From Ralstonia soli (GTDB lineage: Bacteria > Pseudomonadota > Gammaproteobacteria > Burkholderiales > Burkholderiaceae), in contig NZ_JAMXHT010000001.1 in NCBI RefSeq assembly GCF_023955655.1, positions 1 to 64,000 on the forward strand: a DNA stretch of 64,000 nucleotides, given 5' to 3'. A program made the position numbers and the translations under genes. This document shows, piece by piece, positions 7,996 to 15,536 of the stretch. Every line of letters begins with the position of its first letter. Position 1 is the first letter of the stretch. Below the pieces are notes generated by a model that saw only the letters and a list, made by a program, of their open reading frames with translations, did no database searches and was not told the DNA's origin.

Positions 7996-8798
7996 TGCTT
8001 CGCAAGGTTGCCCCCTTCGGGGTTGCTAGTCAGGACAGCATTGGCCTGGGGAAACAGGGCAACATAGTTCTGCACAAAGAAACTCATGAAGACGAGGGTG
8101 GCACTCACGAACTTGGCGGCCATCGCCTCCTGGGCACTTAGCGCTTGCGCGTCGCGAATCTGCAGAATGCTGAGCCAGCTCGAGTGCGCATAGCCGCAGA
8201 GGAAGCTATAGACGTTCCGGATATAGACCGGGTGGAAGCCGGCCGCGACGCCGATGTTGGCCCAAGACATTCCCGCATGCCATTCGCCCTTGAGCATCTG
8301 CTTACGCTGTGAAGCGGAATACTGCTGCCAGACACCATGCGTTTCGATCTCCGTCTGGAGCTGATCGATCTTGACCTTCTCGTCGGCCAGCTTCTTCCGG
8401 TGCGCCGGATCGCGGGCGGAAAAGTTCTGTCGATCGAGGAGGCCTGCGCGGTGCCAGACCAAATGGCGGAAATGCCTGACCTGCGCATCCTTGCTGCCAT
8501 AGACGTAGGCGAACGTGAGGTAGGTTTCCAGCGCTGCGCGCGCCAGAATCATCACGGAGCTGTGGTCAATGTGGCAATCGACGCCGTGTCCGTCAATGTC
8601 GACTTCGACCGGTTGAGCTATCAGGCGTAGCGAGGCAACGTGGTAGCAGAACTTCTTGCCCAGGACTTGCGCATCGTTCAACCAAAATTGGTCCGCTGGT
8701 ATCGGCTGCCCGGTCTGAGATTGAACGAGCTGCATCACCAGTGTCAGTAGACGCTCAAAATCAGTCGCAAGATTCTTGGTCAGCACCGATGCGGTCAT
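7944..8798 (-). CDS. DUF5677-like protein of unknown function
   Basis: A 284-residue, mostly helical protein. Motifs such as MILARAALETYLTFAY, HFRHLVWHRAG and VYSFLCGYAHSSW recall DUF5677-type proteins, in which Arg, Glu and His residues on helices are conserved; the match is by eye and tentative. The 3' end overlaps the Mrr-fusion gene, so the two are probably one operon. The ATG at 8798 lies only 11 bases after a terminator-shaped hairpin on the same strand and has no ribosome site. Either a later start is used, or translation is leaderless from a promoter inside the hairpin region, or the hairpin is leaky. Confidence 0.65.
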   Translation of the reverse strand: MTASVLTKNLATDFERLLTLVMQLVQSQTGQPIPADQFWLNDAQVLGKKFCYHVASLRLIAQPVEVDIDGHGVDCHIDHSSVMILARAALETYLTFAYVYGSKDAQVRHFRHLVWHRAGLLDRQNFSARDPAHRKKLADEKVKIDQLQTEIETHGVWQQYSASQRKQMLKGEWHAGMSWANIGVAAGFHPVYIRNVYSFLCGYAHSSWLSILQIRDAQALSAQEAMAAKFVSATLVFMSFFVQNYVALFPQANAVLTSNPEGGNLAKQWHLNADRLAPHYSAPN

Positions 8799-8809
8799 TG
8801 CGGATATGA

Positions 8810-8835
8810 AAAAGCCGTCTTCGCAGACGGCTTTT
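8810..8835 (-). terminator. Intrinsic terminator after the small basic gene
   Basis: AAAAGCCGTCT (8810-8820) and AGACGGCTTTT (8825-8835) form a perfect 11-base stem with a TCGC loop, U-rich on both strands. It lies 20 bases past the stop codon of the minus-strand gene ending at 8856 and directly before the DUF5677-like gene. Confidence 0.8.
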
Positions 8836-8855
8836 GTGTTTTCACAAGGCGGGGA

Positions 8856-9041
8856 TCATTTGAGTGCTAGTGTGGCTCCCTTGACGGCCACCCGCAGCTT
8901 CGTGCGCAGCACCACCGTCGCCGGCTTGCGCGGCGACTCTTGTGTGCGCGCCTTATCCGCATGACGCAGGATCACCTCCATGCCCTTCTTCTGCATGGCG
9001 ACGACAGCTGGCCGCACGGCTTTACGCGCGTTGGTAGCCAT
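8856..9041 (-). CDS. Small basic protein of unknown function
   Basis: A 61-residue, strongly basic protein (MATNARKAVRPAVV...) with no Cys and no hydrophobic segment. A textbook ribosome site, GAAGGAGG, precedes the ATG at 9041, and a terminator follows the stop, so it is very likely expressed. Its start overlaps the end of the 186-residue gene upstream by 20 bases, so the two form a translationally coupled pair. A charged 61-residue product could bind nucleic acid or act as a partner of the larger protein; neither can be shown from sequence. Confidence 0.65.
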   Translation of the reverse strand: MATNARKAVRPAVVAMQKKGMEVILRHADKARTQESPRKPATVVLRTKLRVAVKGATLALK

Positions 9042-9582
9042 AGAAACCTCCTTCGTCTGCTGCGGGCCGTGTGACACAACGGAATCTCACCGGAAATTGG
9101 CCGCGTTCAAAATTCCTGGCCATTCGATTATAAAGCGAGTCCAAACTCGCTGCCTGGGGAATGAAGAAATACTCCGGCACCTGGGGCAAATGTTCTGCGT
9201 GCGCAACAAGCGCTTCGGACAGCACCTCAATGAACTGCCAGATCGCTTGCGGTTGGGGCAACGGCCAGTGCTCCGGCTCGAACATCGTGGCGCGGTCAGC
9301 TTCAGCGCGCAGAAATTTCACGACGCGCGCGTCCGCTTGTGGCACATAGCCGCCAGCCCAGCTATTCACAGTCTGCTGAAGATAGTCTGGATCGCCGTCT
9401 GCCAGCGCGAGGGGACTGGCGAAGAACACCACAAAGCGCACGCTACCGAACACGATTCCCATAGCCTCGCCGACAATGTCCGGCGCGATCGGAATTGGAC
9501 CGAAGACACTGACCGCATCAGGTTGGTCATCCTCCAGATCGAAGAGTTCGGCCAATAGCTCCGGGGTGATGTAGTCGTACAT
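9022..9582 (-). CDS. Hypothetical protein, paired with the small basic gene
   Basis: A 186-residue acidic protein starting MYDYITPELLAELFDLEDD. No signal peptide, membrane helix, cofactor motif or known catalytic pattern is evident. The Asp/Glu-rich N-terminus and the coupling to a basic 61-residue protein resemble the charge pairing of some two-protein complexes, including toxin-antitoxin pairs, but no family match supports this. The ribosome site is weak. The 138 bases between this gene and the RES toxin gene hold nothing recognisable. Confidence 0.55.
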   Translation of the reverse strand: MYDYITPELLAELFDLEDDQPDAVSVFGPIPIAPDIVGEAMGIVFGSVRFVVFFASPLALADGDPDYLQQTVNSWAGGYVPQADARVVKFLRAEADRATMFEPEHWPLPQPQAIWQFIEVLSEALVAHAEHLPQVPEYFFIPQAASLDSLYNRMARNFERGQFPVRFRCVTRPAADEGGFYGYQRA

Positions 9583-9720
9583 GGAAGTGCAAAGGGATGA
9601 GGCTGGCCAGGATCATCAAGTCCGCCATCGTAAGCCTTCAAGAAAGGAAGGCAACCAAGACCCTACGTTCCGCAATTAAGAACCAAGCTCCTTGGGCCCG
9701 ATACGGTGGCGCGAGCGGCG

Positions 9721-10431
9721 CTATTCGACTGAGAATCCGCCCAGCAGCGGGGCCGCATAGTTTGAGTCGGCGCGCAGCAGTTCAAAATGCGGCATCTCCG
9801 CGAACGGTACGACCCGGACCGCCGTACTCTTGCGCCACTGCTCCAACGCCTGCGAGTGGATGGCCAGCGCGTTGTGGTTCCGGTGCCGACGCGACGGATA
9901 GCGAAAGCCCAAGGGACGCCCGAGCTCCGGCCACGCCGACAGCACCGCGTCGAGCCGCACCCCAAGCCACTGGCACCACGCGTGCTCGGCGCTGATGCGG
10001 TCGTAGATGCCGAGCTTGCTCAGCGCCGTGCCTGCCAGGTCGACGAGGGGCACGTCCATGCGCAGCGTGAACTCGGCGATCAAGCCCTGCTCGGCCACTG
10101 CGTCGGGGATGTAGAAAGTGCCCGGCTGCGTGATGTCGTTGCAGCAGAATTCGGCCTCCCACAGCGCGGTGTACAGATCCTGCGCCGCGTAGAGCCAGTA
10201 GAACGGATACTGATTTTGCGCATCGCGCAGGGTGTCGGGCGGCCCGAAGCGGTAGGTCCGCGTCACGTACGGCGGGATGACGGCGGCCAGATGCCGGACC
10301 GCACGATAGAGGCGGGTGCCGGCGGGGAGCACTGTCACGCTGGCGGCCAGGATCGGCTGCAGGCGTTCAACGGCAGGGAGGGTTTCGGCAAAGACAGGCG
10401 GTATTGTGGTTTCAGGTTGCGATGTCGGCAT
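9721..10431 (-). CDS. RES-domain toxin (ADP-ribosyltransferase-like)
   Basis: A 236-residue protein with a RES domain. Visible signature parts are RLYR (Arg at 43), YRFGPPDTLRDA (Arg at 61), LYAAQDLYTALWEAEF (Glu at 92) and a later Ser in RYPSRR or IHSQ. RES toxins have an ADP-ribosyltransferase-like fold; characterised members deplete NAD+ or modify a metabolic enzyme. The start codon overlaps the antitoxin stop by one base (TGATG at 10429-10433), the usual antitoxin-first coupling. The protein is longer than compact RES toxins, with about 30 extra N-terminal residues. Cytoplasmic. Confidence 0.85.
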   Translation of the reverse strand: MPTSQPETTIPPVFAETLPAVERLQPILAASVTVLPAGTRLYRAVRHLAAVIPPYVTRTYRFGPPDTLRDAQNQYPFYWLYAAQDLYTALWEAEFCCNDITQPGTFYIPDAVAEQGLIAEFTLRMDVPLVDLAGTALSKLGIYDRISAEHAWCQWLGVRLDAVLSAWPELGRPLGFRYPSRRHRNHNALAIHSQALEQWRKSTAVRVVPFAEMPHFELLRADSNYAAPLLGGFSVE

Positions 10432-11054
10432 CAGCTGATGTCATCCGAACGGCGCGAGGGCAACCAGGCCAAGCGGGCCACCACCCTCGCCTGCCGCTGC
10501 GCTGCAGCTTGCGAGAGATGGCCCTGCTGGACGGCAGACAGTGCCGCCCGAGTCTCGAATGGCTTGCCTGCCAGCAGTTCGGCTGGGGTCAGGTCATCAA
10601 AGACGTCGACCGGGGTCACCCAGAACGCATGAATCTCACTGCTCGGAACGTCTTGCATCTGGCGCAGGATGGGGGCTAGCAGCTCTGGCACAGGCAGCGT
10701 GAACTGCCAGGCCGGAAAAGCTCGGCCGATCGCCTTGCCCGGCGGCGTGACGCAGTAGAAGCGTCCATCTTCCACCGCGCGGTACAGCGTCGCCTGCGAC
10801 ATGGCCACCAGACCCTGTGCAATGACCTCCGAGGGCTTCAGATATGACACGGCGAGCTGGTCGTCGACATCCACCGCCGGCGTACCGGGACGTGTGAGCG
10901 TTGCCGTCAGGCACTGGCGCACGATGGCCATCACGCGTTCGCGCTCGTGCGAATCGATGGCCAACTCCAGTTGCTCGTCAATGTCGTGGACCAATTTCTC
11001 GACCAGTCGGGGGCCGGCTGCCACAGCGGCCGGCATTTGAGTACGCGGTGTCAT
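10431..11054 (-). CDS. Antitoxin of the RES module (Xre/MbcA/ParS-type toxin-binding domain)
   Basis: A 207-residue protein directly upstream of, and coupled to, the RES toxin. The C-terminal stretch DVFDDLTPAELLAGKPFETRAALSA resembles the toxin-binding domain (DUF2384) of Xre/MbcA/ParS antitoxins, followed by a helical basic end. The middle, with SEVIAQGLVAMSQATLYRAVEDGRFYC, looks like a DNA-reading helix-turn-helix. The ATG at 11054 has a GGAG site seven bases upstream. An ATG at 11066 would overlap the preceding stop codon in a second TGATG junction and is a real alternative. It should neutralise the toxin and repress the operon. It is longer than most antitoxins of the class. Confidence 0.7.
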   Translation of the reverse strand: MTPRTQMPAAVAAGPRLVEKLVHDIDEQLELAIDSHERERVMAIVRQCLTATLTRPGTPAVDVDDQLAVSYLKPSEVIAQGLVAMSQATLYRAVEDGRFYCVTPPGKAIGRAFPAWQFTLPVPELLAPILRQMQDVPSSEIHAFWVTPVDVFDDLTPAELLAGKPFETRAALSAVQQGHLSQAAAQRQARVVARLAWLPSRRSDDIS

Positions 11055-11065
11055 ATCAAACTCCA

Positions 11066-11638
11066 TCAGATGACAGCACGGGGCGGCGCGAAAGCCGGAT
11101 GCACAGCCACTTCGCGGTCCGACAACAGGCAAGCAACAATATCCCTGGCGACCCGGGCGATCCGACGCCGGGCCAAAGCAATAACGCGACGGAAATGTTC
11201 ACCGTTGTGGCGTAGGGACTGGACGTAGCCTTCGGAAATACTCCCGCTCACCACCTTCACGGCCACTACGCCGTCGGCTTCAACCCCGCCCAGGATGGCC
11301 AGAACCCGGCGTTGGTGACTCGTGCGGATATTTCCAAGCGGAACGAGCAGAAGATTGTGCTCCAACGAGAGCATCCCTCGTCGGAGGCCCACCTCGACCT
11401 CGGTCACCGGCATCTGGATAGCTTGTTCCTCCTCCGCCTGTAGTTCGTCGGCGATCTCGACGGCCCGAGAGCCAAGCAGCTTGCGATAGAGCGCACTGAG
11501 CGCTGCAACGTCCGCCTCGTGGACTGGGTCTTGTGCGTTGGCTTTTTCCACCCCGGCTGCCCGCAGCCTTTCGAGAAGCGTCTCCGGCTCGATACGCATG
11601 CGCGCGGCCAGATCGGCCACATTGGAATAGGTACACAT
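11066..11638 (-). CDS. IF2_N-domain protein, first gene of the RES toxin operon
   Basis: A 190-residue protein. Residues about 5-52 (VADLAARMRIEPETLLERLRAAGVEKA then EADVAALSALYRKLLG) match the small helical N-terminal domain of translation initiation factor IF-2. The remaining 130 residues are unassigned and basic towards the end (VIALARRRIARVARD). The rest of IF-2, including the GTPase, is absent, so this is not infB. Eleven bases separate its stop from the ATG at 11054 of the antitoxin gene, so the three genes form one operon. The ATG at 11638 gives the domain a natural start; the longer frame to 11833 reads through non-coding sequence. Its role in the module is unknown. Confidence 0.65.
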   Translation of the reverse strand: MCTYSNVADLAARMRIEPETLLERLRAAGVEKANAQDPVHEADVAALSALYRKLLGSRAVEIADELQAEEEQAIQMPVTEVEVGLRRGMLSLEHNLLLVPLGNIRTSHQRRVLAILGGVEADGVVAVKVVSGSISEGYVQSLRHNGEHFRRVIALARRRIARVARDIVACLLSDREVAVHPAFAPPRAVI

Positions 11639-11985
11639 GGTTGCGAAGGACTGTGCAGTGGATCTTGACTCAATCCTACGCAACTTTTGCAAGATTCTCA
11701 AGTTTCTCAACCGAACAAGGGGCGGATAACCGTTTTTCTGTGGTTGATAAGTTTCATTATCATGTGTTGCGAAATATGCGCGTCTGTGCACTTTTCTCGT
11801 CTGACGACACAATTTTGTTACCCCCCCTGTCACCCAGTTTCGGCTTCATGAGCAACAGCTGAATTTTCCCGATCGGGCAGATTCGGGCGAGTACGTCGGC
11901 AACGCTGGGCAAATATTCCCGCTCGGGAAGAAATGTGGATGAGCGACGTAAGGTGCTCCCCTACGCTGCTGTCACAGAACGGTGC
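11639..11985. other. Intergenic region upstream of the toxin operon
   Basis: No gene is supported. The stretch is AT-richer near 11690-11820 and contains the two palindromes listed separately. It should carry the promoter of the minus-strand IF2_N/antitoxin/toxin operon, but no clear -35/-10 pair could be fixed. Confidence 0.4.
11866..11929. promoter_or_regulatory. Two related palindromes, likely operator pair
   Basis: TTCCCGATCGGG (11866-11877) and TTCCCGCTCGGGAA (11916-11929) share the core TTCCCGNTCGGG. Their centres are 50 bases apart, close to five helical turns, so a dimeric repressor could sit on one DNA face. They lie about 230-290 bases upstream of the toxin-operon start; its antitoxin is one candidate binder. 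Confidence 0.5.
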
Positions 11986-12213
11986 TTACCGCTCAGTCGA
12001 AGACACCTGCCCCACCTCTGCCATCCCAGCAGGGTTGTCGGTCGCCGTGGTCGTTCCCTGAGGCACCCCGATGGATACGCCAGCCATGCCAGAGGCAGTC
12101 GGCCCGTTTGCTGTCAGCTCCGCGCCATAGTTTGCTAATGCGAGCGACGTCCAGGAATTCAGGCCAAAAAACAGCAATCCCAATCTGGCCCTGGTCCGCA
12201 TGCCTTTTATCAT
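11986..12213 (-). pseudogene. N-terminal fragment of a FadL/OmpP1-type outer membrane transporter
   Basis: The ATG at 12213 follows a strong GAGGAGACG site. The product starts with a signal peptide (MIKGMRTRARLGLLFFGLNSWTSLALA), then NYGAELTANGPTASGMAG and TDNPAGMAEVG, as in FadL/OmpP1 family proteins, whose hatch region begins this way. It stops after about 75 residues, whereas family members have more than 400, and no continuation was found, so it is a remnant. The intact gene would have imported hydrophobic compounds across the outer membrane. Confidence 0.65.
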
Positions 12214-12566
12214 CGTCTCCTCGCTTTCATCTAATGTAGCTGCGCGGTATGGCCTGCCCCAAGTCACCCAAGGCTGATGCCCTCGGGCAAACGGGCCGCA
12301 ACGGGCAAACCGGGGTCGATCGGCCGCAGCGGCGTCCTATAGAGTCGCGAGGCCACGCTAGCGGTGATATGCAGCACCGTGCAGATACTTCGGTCTCTTC
12401 TAGACTGCGCTGCACCAGCCGTATACACACGCCTAAACGCCGTGGTGACGCCTCGGCGCCAGCCGCCTCCTATTCGCGCAGATCAAGCAGCGCCTACCTG
12501 CTAAGCCAGGCCGGCTCCATAGCGGTGCTAGCACCACTGGGCGTGCTGCTCTCGCCCCCCCCAGCC

Positions 12567-12800
12567 AACATCGGTACGCTTGGAGAGGTTGTAGTCAGCA
12601 ATGAAGCTGGCTTGCCATGGGTTCGGCTGGTTGATGATGGGTTGTCCCGCCCTGACCTTCAATGCTTTGACCGCATCGTAGTAGTACACAAGGGTCAGGC
12701 CCAGGTTCGATGTCGGTTGGTAGTTGACGGCTGCCGAGTAGAAGTCATCACGCTGCAAGGTGCTGCTGCAAGAAGGCGCATCAAAGCGGGCTCGGTCGCG
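12567..12800 (-). pseudogene. Fragment of a Gram-negative porin (Porin_4 type)
   Basis: The minus strand encodes RDDFYSAAVNYQPTSNLG, then TLVYYYDAVKAL, and further on NPWQASFIADYNLSKRTDV, the last beta-strands of a Burkholderiales general porin. The reading ends in unrelated sequence and has no start or signal peptide. It is about a fifth of a full porin; compare the intact one at 43324-44421. Together with the FadL fragment it marks a patch of decayed outer-membrane genes. Confidence 0.6.
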
Positions 12801-12837
12801 GTGATAACTTACAAAGAAGACCCGCACAGACGCTTTG

Positions 12838-13761
12838 TCACCTGACCCACGTAATGCGCGTTGTTTCCCCCATCATAAAGTCACAATTGGAATCGACCAC
12901 TTCGCATATGTAATCCCATAAAGCCTTTACGCGCGCGACTTCCCTTCGCTCGGGCGGGGCGATCAGCCAAAAAGTTCGGGTAATGTCGACTTTGCCGGGA
13001 AGCACAGGGACCAGCCCATCAATCACACTGCCGAGAAAACAAGGTAGCACCCCGATGCCGCAACCTGCTTTCACGGCCTGCGCTTGAGCGTTAACGCTGG
13101 TACTTCTGAAGCATGGCTTGACGCCAGGGAGCCATTGTTCCAACGTGAATTGCTGCGGCGAGAAAATCAGGTCGCTGACGTAGGCTATCCATCGGTGTTC
13201 GATCAGATCATCGATATCCTTGATCGGTGGGCGACCGTCCAAGTACTCCTGCGTAGCGTACGGCAGTAACCGGTATTCGGAAAGCTTGCGGGTGACGAAG
13301 CTGTTGGCGCTCGGACGGTCGATGGCCACCGATGCGTCGGCTTCCCGCTTGGACAGGTTCAGGTTGCGCGGCAGCGGCAAGACGTCAACAGTGAGCGCGG
13401 GGTGCCTAGCGCAAAAGTGCGTCAGGTGCGGGGGTAGAAAGAACGTACCGAAGCCTTCAGTGGCCCCTAGACGAATCTCGCCTGTCAGCGCGACCTCATC
13501 GCTGATCATGCTCGACTCGACAGCCGTAAGCGTGCCCTCAAGCACCTCCACATGCTCGAGTAGCCGGTGCCCAGCGCTCGTTAGGCGAAGGCCCTGTGAG
13601 CTGCGATCGAAGAGCTTCGAGCCGGTATCGCGCTCTAGTCGTTGAATGCGCCTCGAGATCGTCGACTGACTCATTTTCAACGCGTGTGACGCTTCCAGCG
13701 CAGACTGCGCACGCGCTGCTGCCAGAAATATCCGCAGGTTGTCCCAATCGAACTGCTTCAT
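12838..13761 (-). CDS. LysR-family transcriptional regulator
   Basis: A 307-residue LysR regulator. The N-terminal winged helix (MKQFDWDNLRIFLAAARAQSAL, then MSQSTISRRIQRLERDTGSKLF) is typical, followed by the periplasmic-binding-like effector domain from about residue 90. The ATG at 13761 follows a GGAGACGGG site and gives the canonical start. The gene is divergent from mmsA with 167 bases between them, the standard layout for a LysR protein that controls the neighbouring operon and itself. The inducer is probably an intermediate of the mmsA/mmsB pathway; this is inferred from position. No defect is visible. Confidence 0.9.
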   Translation of the reverse strand: MKQFDWDNLRIFLAAARAQSALEASHALKMSQSTISRRIQRLERDTGSKLFDRSSQGLRLTSAGHRLLEHVEVLEGTLTAVESSMISDEVALTGEIRLGATEGFGTFFLPPHLTHFCARHPALTVDVLPLPRNLNLSKREADASVAIDRPSANSFVTRKLSEYRLLPYATQEYLDGRPPIKDIDDLIEHRWIAYVSDLIFSPQQFTLEQWLPGVKPCFRSTSVNAQAQAVKAGCGIGVLPCFLGSVIDGLVPVLPGKVDITRTFWLIAPPERREVARVKALWDYICEVVDSNCDFMMGETTRITWVR

Positions 13762-13928
13762 CCCGTCTCCTATCCTCTTTATGCAAATATGGATAACGCA
13801 GTTCCATTTTAAGGTATTCCGATTGCAGAAATGCTCATTAAGATGACTCCTATGGCCGAAATTGGCGCAACGGTCTACGCAGTCGCCAATCAGGTGCGGC
13901 CCCATTCCAAACAGGAGACAAGGCAGTC

Positions 13929-15434
13929 ATGAGTCAATTCATCGAGCATTTCATCGCCGGCAAACCGTATTCCGAGGCCGCAGGCCGAAGTGGCCCGGTG
14001 TACAACCCATCGACCGGCGAGGAAACGAGCCGTTGCGCATACGGAACGCATGCCACTGTGGACCACGCCGTCGTTGTGGCGGCAGAGGCCGGTCGCAAGT
14101 GGGGGCGTGCCTCCCACGCCGCGCGCCAAGCCGTGATCTTCAAGCTGCGCGAGCTGATGATCGCCAACTTGGATCTGCTCGCCGAGGTCATCGGGCGCGA
14201 GCACGGTAAGACCATCCCGGACGCGAAGGGCGAACTTGGGCGTGCCATCGAGGGAATCGAATTCGCCTGTAACGCGCCGCATGTCTCCAAGGGGGAGTAC
14301 ACCAACAACGTCGGGGGAGAAATTGAAGTGTTCTCCATGCGCCGACCGATTGGGGTGGTTGGGTGCATCACGCCGTTCAATTTCCCCATCATGGTTCCCG
14401 CGGTCATGATGACCATGGCGGTGGCTGTGGGCAACAGCATTGTCTGGAAACCCTCCGAGAAGGTACCCAGCGCGGCACTTGAGTTCGCGCGCCTTTGGAA
14501 GGAGGCGGGATTGCCGGACGGGGTCTTCAATGTCGTGCAAGGTGACAAGGAAGTGGTGGACGCGATTCTTGAGCACCCAGGCATTGCCGGAGTGAGCTTT
14601 GTCGGATCCACGGCGGTCGGCGAGTACATCTATCAAAAAGGCACCGCCCACAACAAGCGTGTAGCGGCCTTCACGGGTGGCAAGAACCATATGGTCGTCA
14701 TGCCTGACGCGGATCTTGAGGCCGCGGCCTCCGCGTTTGTCTCTGCGGGTTTTGGCTCCGCGAGTCAGCGATGCATGGCCGTGTCGCTCTTGCTACCGGT
14801 TGGCGTGGAAACCGCCGAGCGCCTGCGCGAACTCGTCATTCCGAAGATTCAAGCTTTGAAGGTCGGGCCCTACAACGATGCAGTCGCAGACTACGGCCCG
14901 GTGGTGTCCCGAGAGTCGAAGACCGCAGTTGAGCGAGCCATTGCCCGTTGCCTTGAGGAAGGAGGCGAACTCGTCGTTGATGGGCGTGGCCTGGAGGTGC
15001 AAGGACACCCCAATGGCTACTACCTTGGGCCAACGTTGTTCGATCGGGTCACAACCGATATGCAGTTGTACCGAGAAGAAATATTCGGCCCGGTACGCGG
15101 CATCATGCGGCCATCGACATTTGAAGAGGCGATTGAAATCACCAACCGCCACGAATACGGCAATGGCTCAGTCATCTTCACGCGCGATGGCAAGTCCGCT
15201 CACCGCTTCATGATGGAGATCGAGTCCGGCATGATCGGCGTGAACGTACCGGTTCCGCTTCCCTCAGCCTACTTCAACTTCGGCGGATTGCGTCGTTCGA
15301 AGTTCGGTGATGGGCATCTGTACGGGCCAGACGCTGCTCGCTTCTACACGAAATTCAAGACCGTCTCACAACGCTGGCCGGAGCCGGATGACGACGCCAT
15401 GCCGGTGTCCCTCGCGTTCAATCCCAGCGCCTGA
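13929..15434 (+). CDS. mmsA: CoA-acylating methylmalonate-semialdehyde dehydrogenase
   Basis: A 501-residue aldehyde dehydrogenase of the MmsA type. It oxidises methylmalonate or malonate semialdehyde with NAD+ and CoA to propionyl-CoA or acetyl-CoA plus CO2. The fold motifs are in order: NPSTGE near 26, PFNFPIMVP near 149, FVGSTAVG near 224, then GGKNHMVV at 250-257 where ordinary aldehyde dehydrogenases carry the general-base Glu, and SQRCMAVS with the catalytic Cys at 282. Loss of that Glu is diagnostic for CoA-dependent members. It leads the plus-strand operon with an MDR oxidoreductase and mmsB, as in valine/3-hydroxyisobutyrate breakdown. Confidence 0.88.
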   Translation: MSQFIEHFIAGKPYSEAAGRSGPVYNPSTGEETSRCAYGTHATVDHAVVVAAEAGRKWGRASHAARQAVIFKLRELMIANLDLLAEVIGREHGKTIPDAKGELGRAIEGIEFACNAPHVSKGEYTNNVGGEIEVFSMRRPIGVVGCITPFNFPIMVPAVMMTMAVAVGNSIVWKPSEKVPSAALEFARLWKEAGLPDGVFNVVQGDKEVVDAILEHPGIAGVSFVGSTAVGEYIYQKGTAHNKRVAAFTGGKNHMVVMPDADLEAAASAFVSAGFGSASQRCMAVSLLLPVGVETAERLRELVIPKIQALKVGPYNDAVADYGPVVSRESKTAVERAIARCLEEGGELVVDGRGLEVQGHPNGYYLGPTLFDRVTTDMQLYREEIFGPVRGIMRPSTFEEAIEITNRHEYGNGSVIFTRDGKSAHRFMMEIESGMIGVNVPVPLPSAYFNFGGLRRSKFGDGHLYGPDAARFYTKFKTVSQRWPEPDDDAMPVSLAFNPSA

Positions 15435-15536
15435 TTCTCAATCCAAATATCCGCGCACTGTGTGCCCGGCGAGCCGGGAAGGCATGGCCATTCCTCTTGG
15501 CCATCCGCGCAGCCCTGCGCTTACGAAAGGTATGCC

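Noticed and set aside
11066-11638. Treating the IF2_N-domain gene as a broken copy of infB.
   Set aside because: Only the small N-terminal domain is shared; the frame is intact with a distinct C-terminal part and fits tightly into the toxin operon.
12249-12845. A 198-codon plus-strand frame.
   Set aside because: It lies opposite the recognisable porin fragment and has no motif of its own.
13890-14690. A 266-codon minus-strand frame opposite mmsA.
   Set aside because: No motif; mmsA on the other strand has its catalytic Cys and family motifs.
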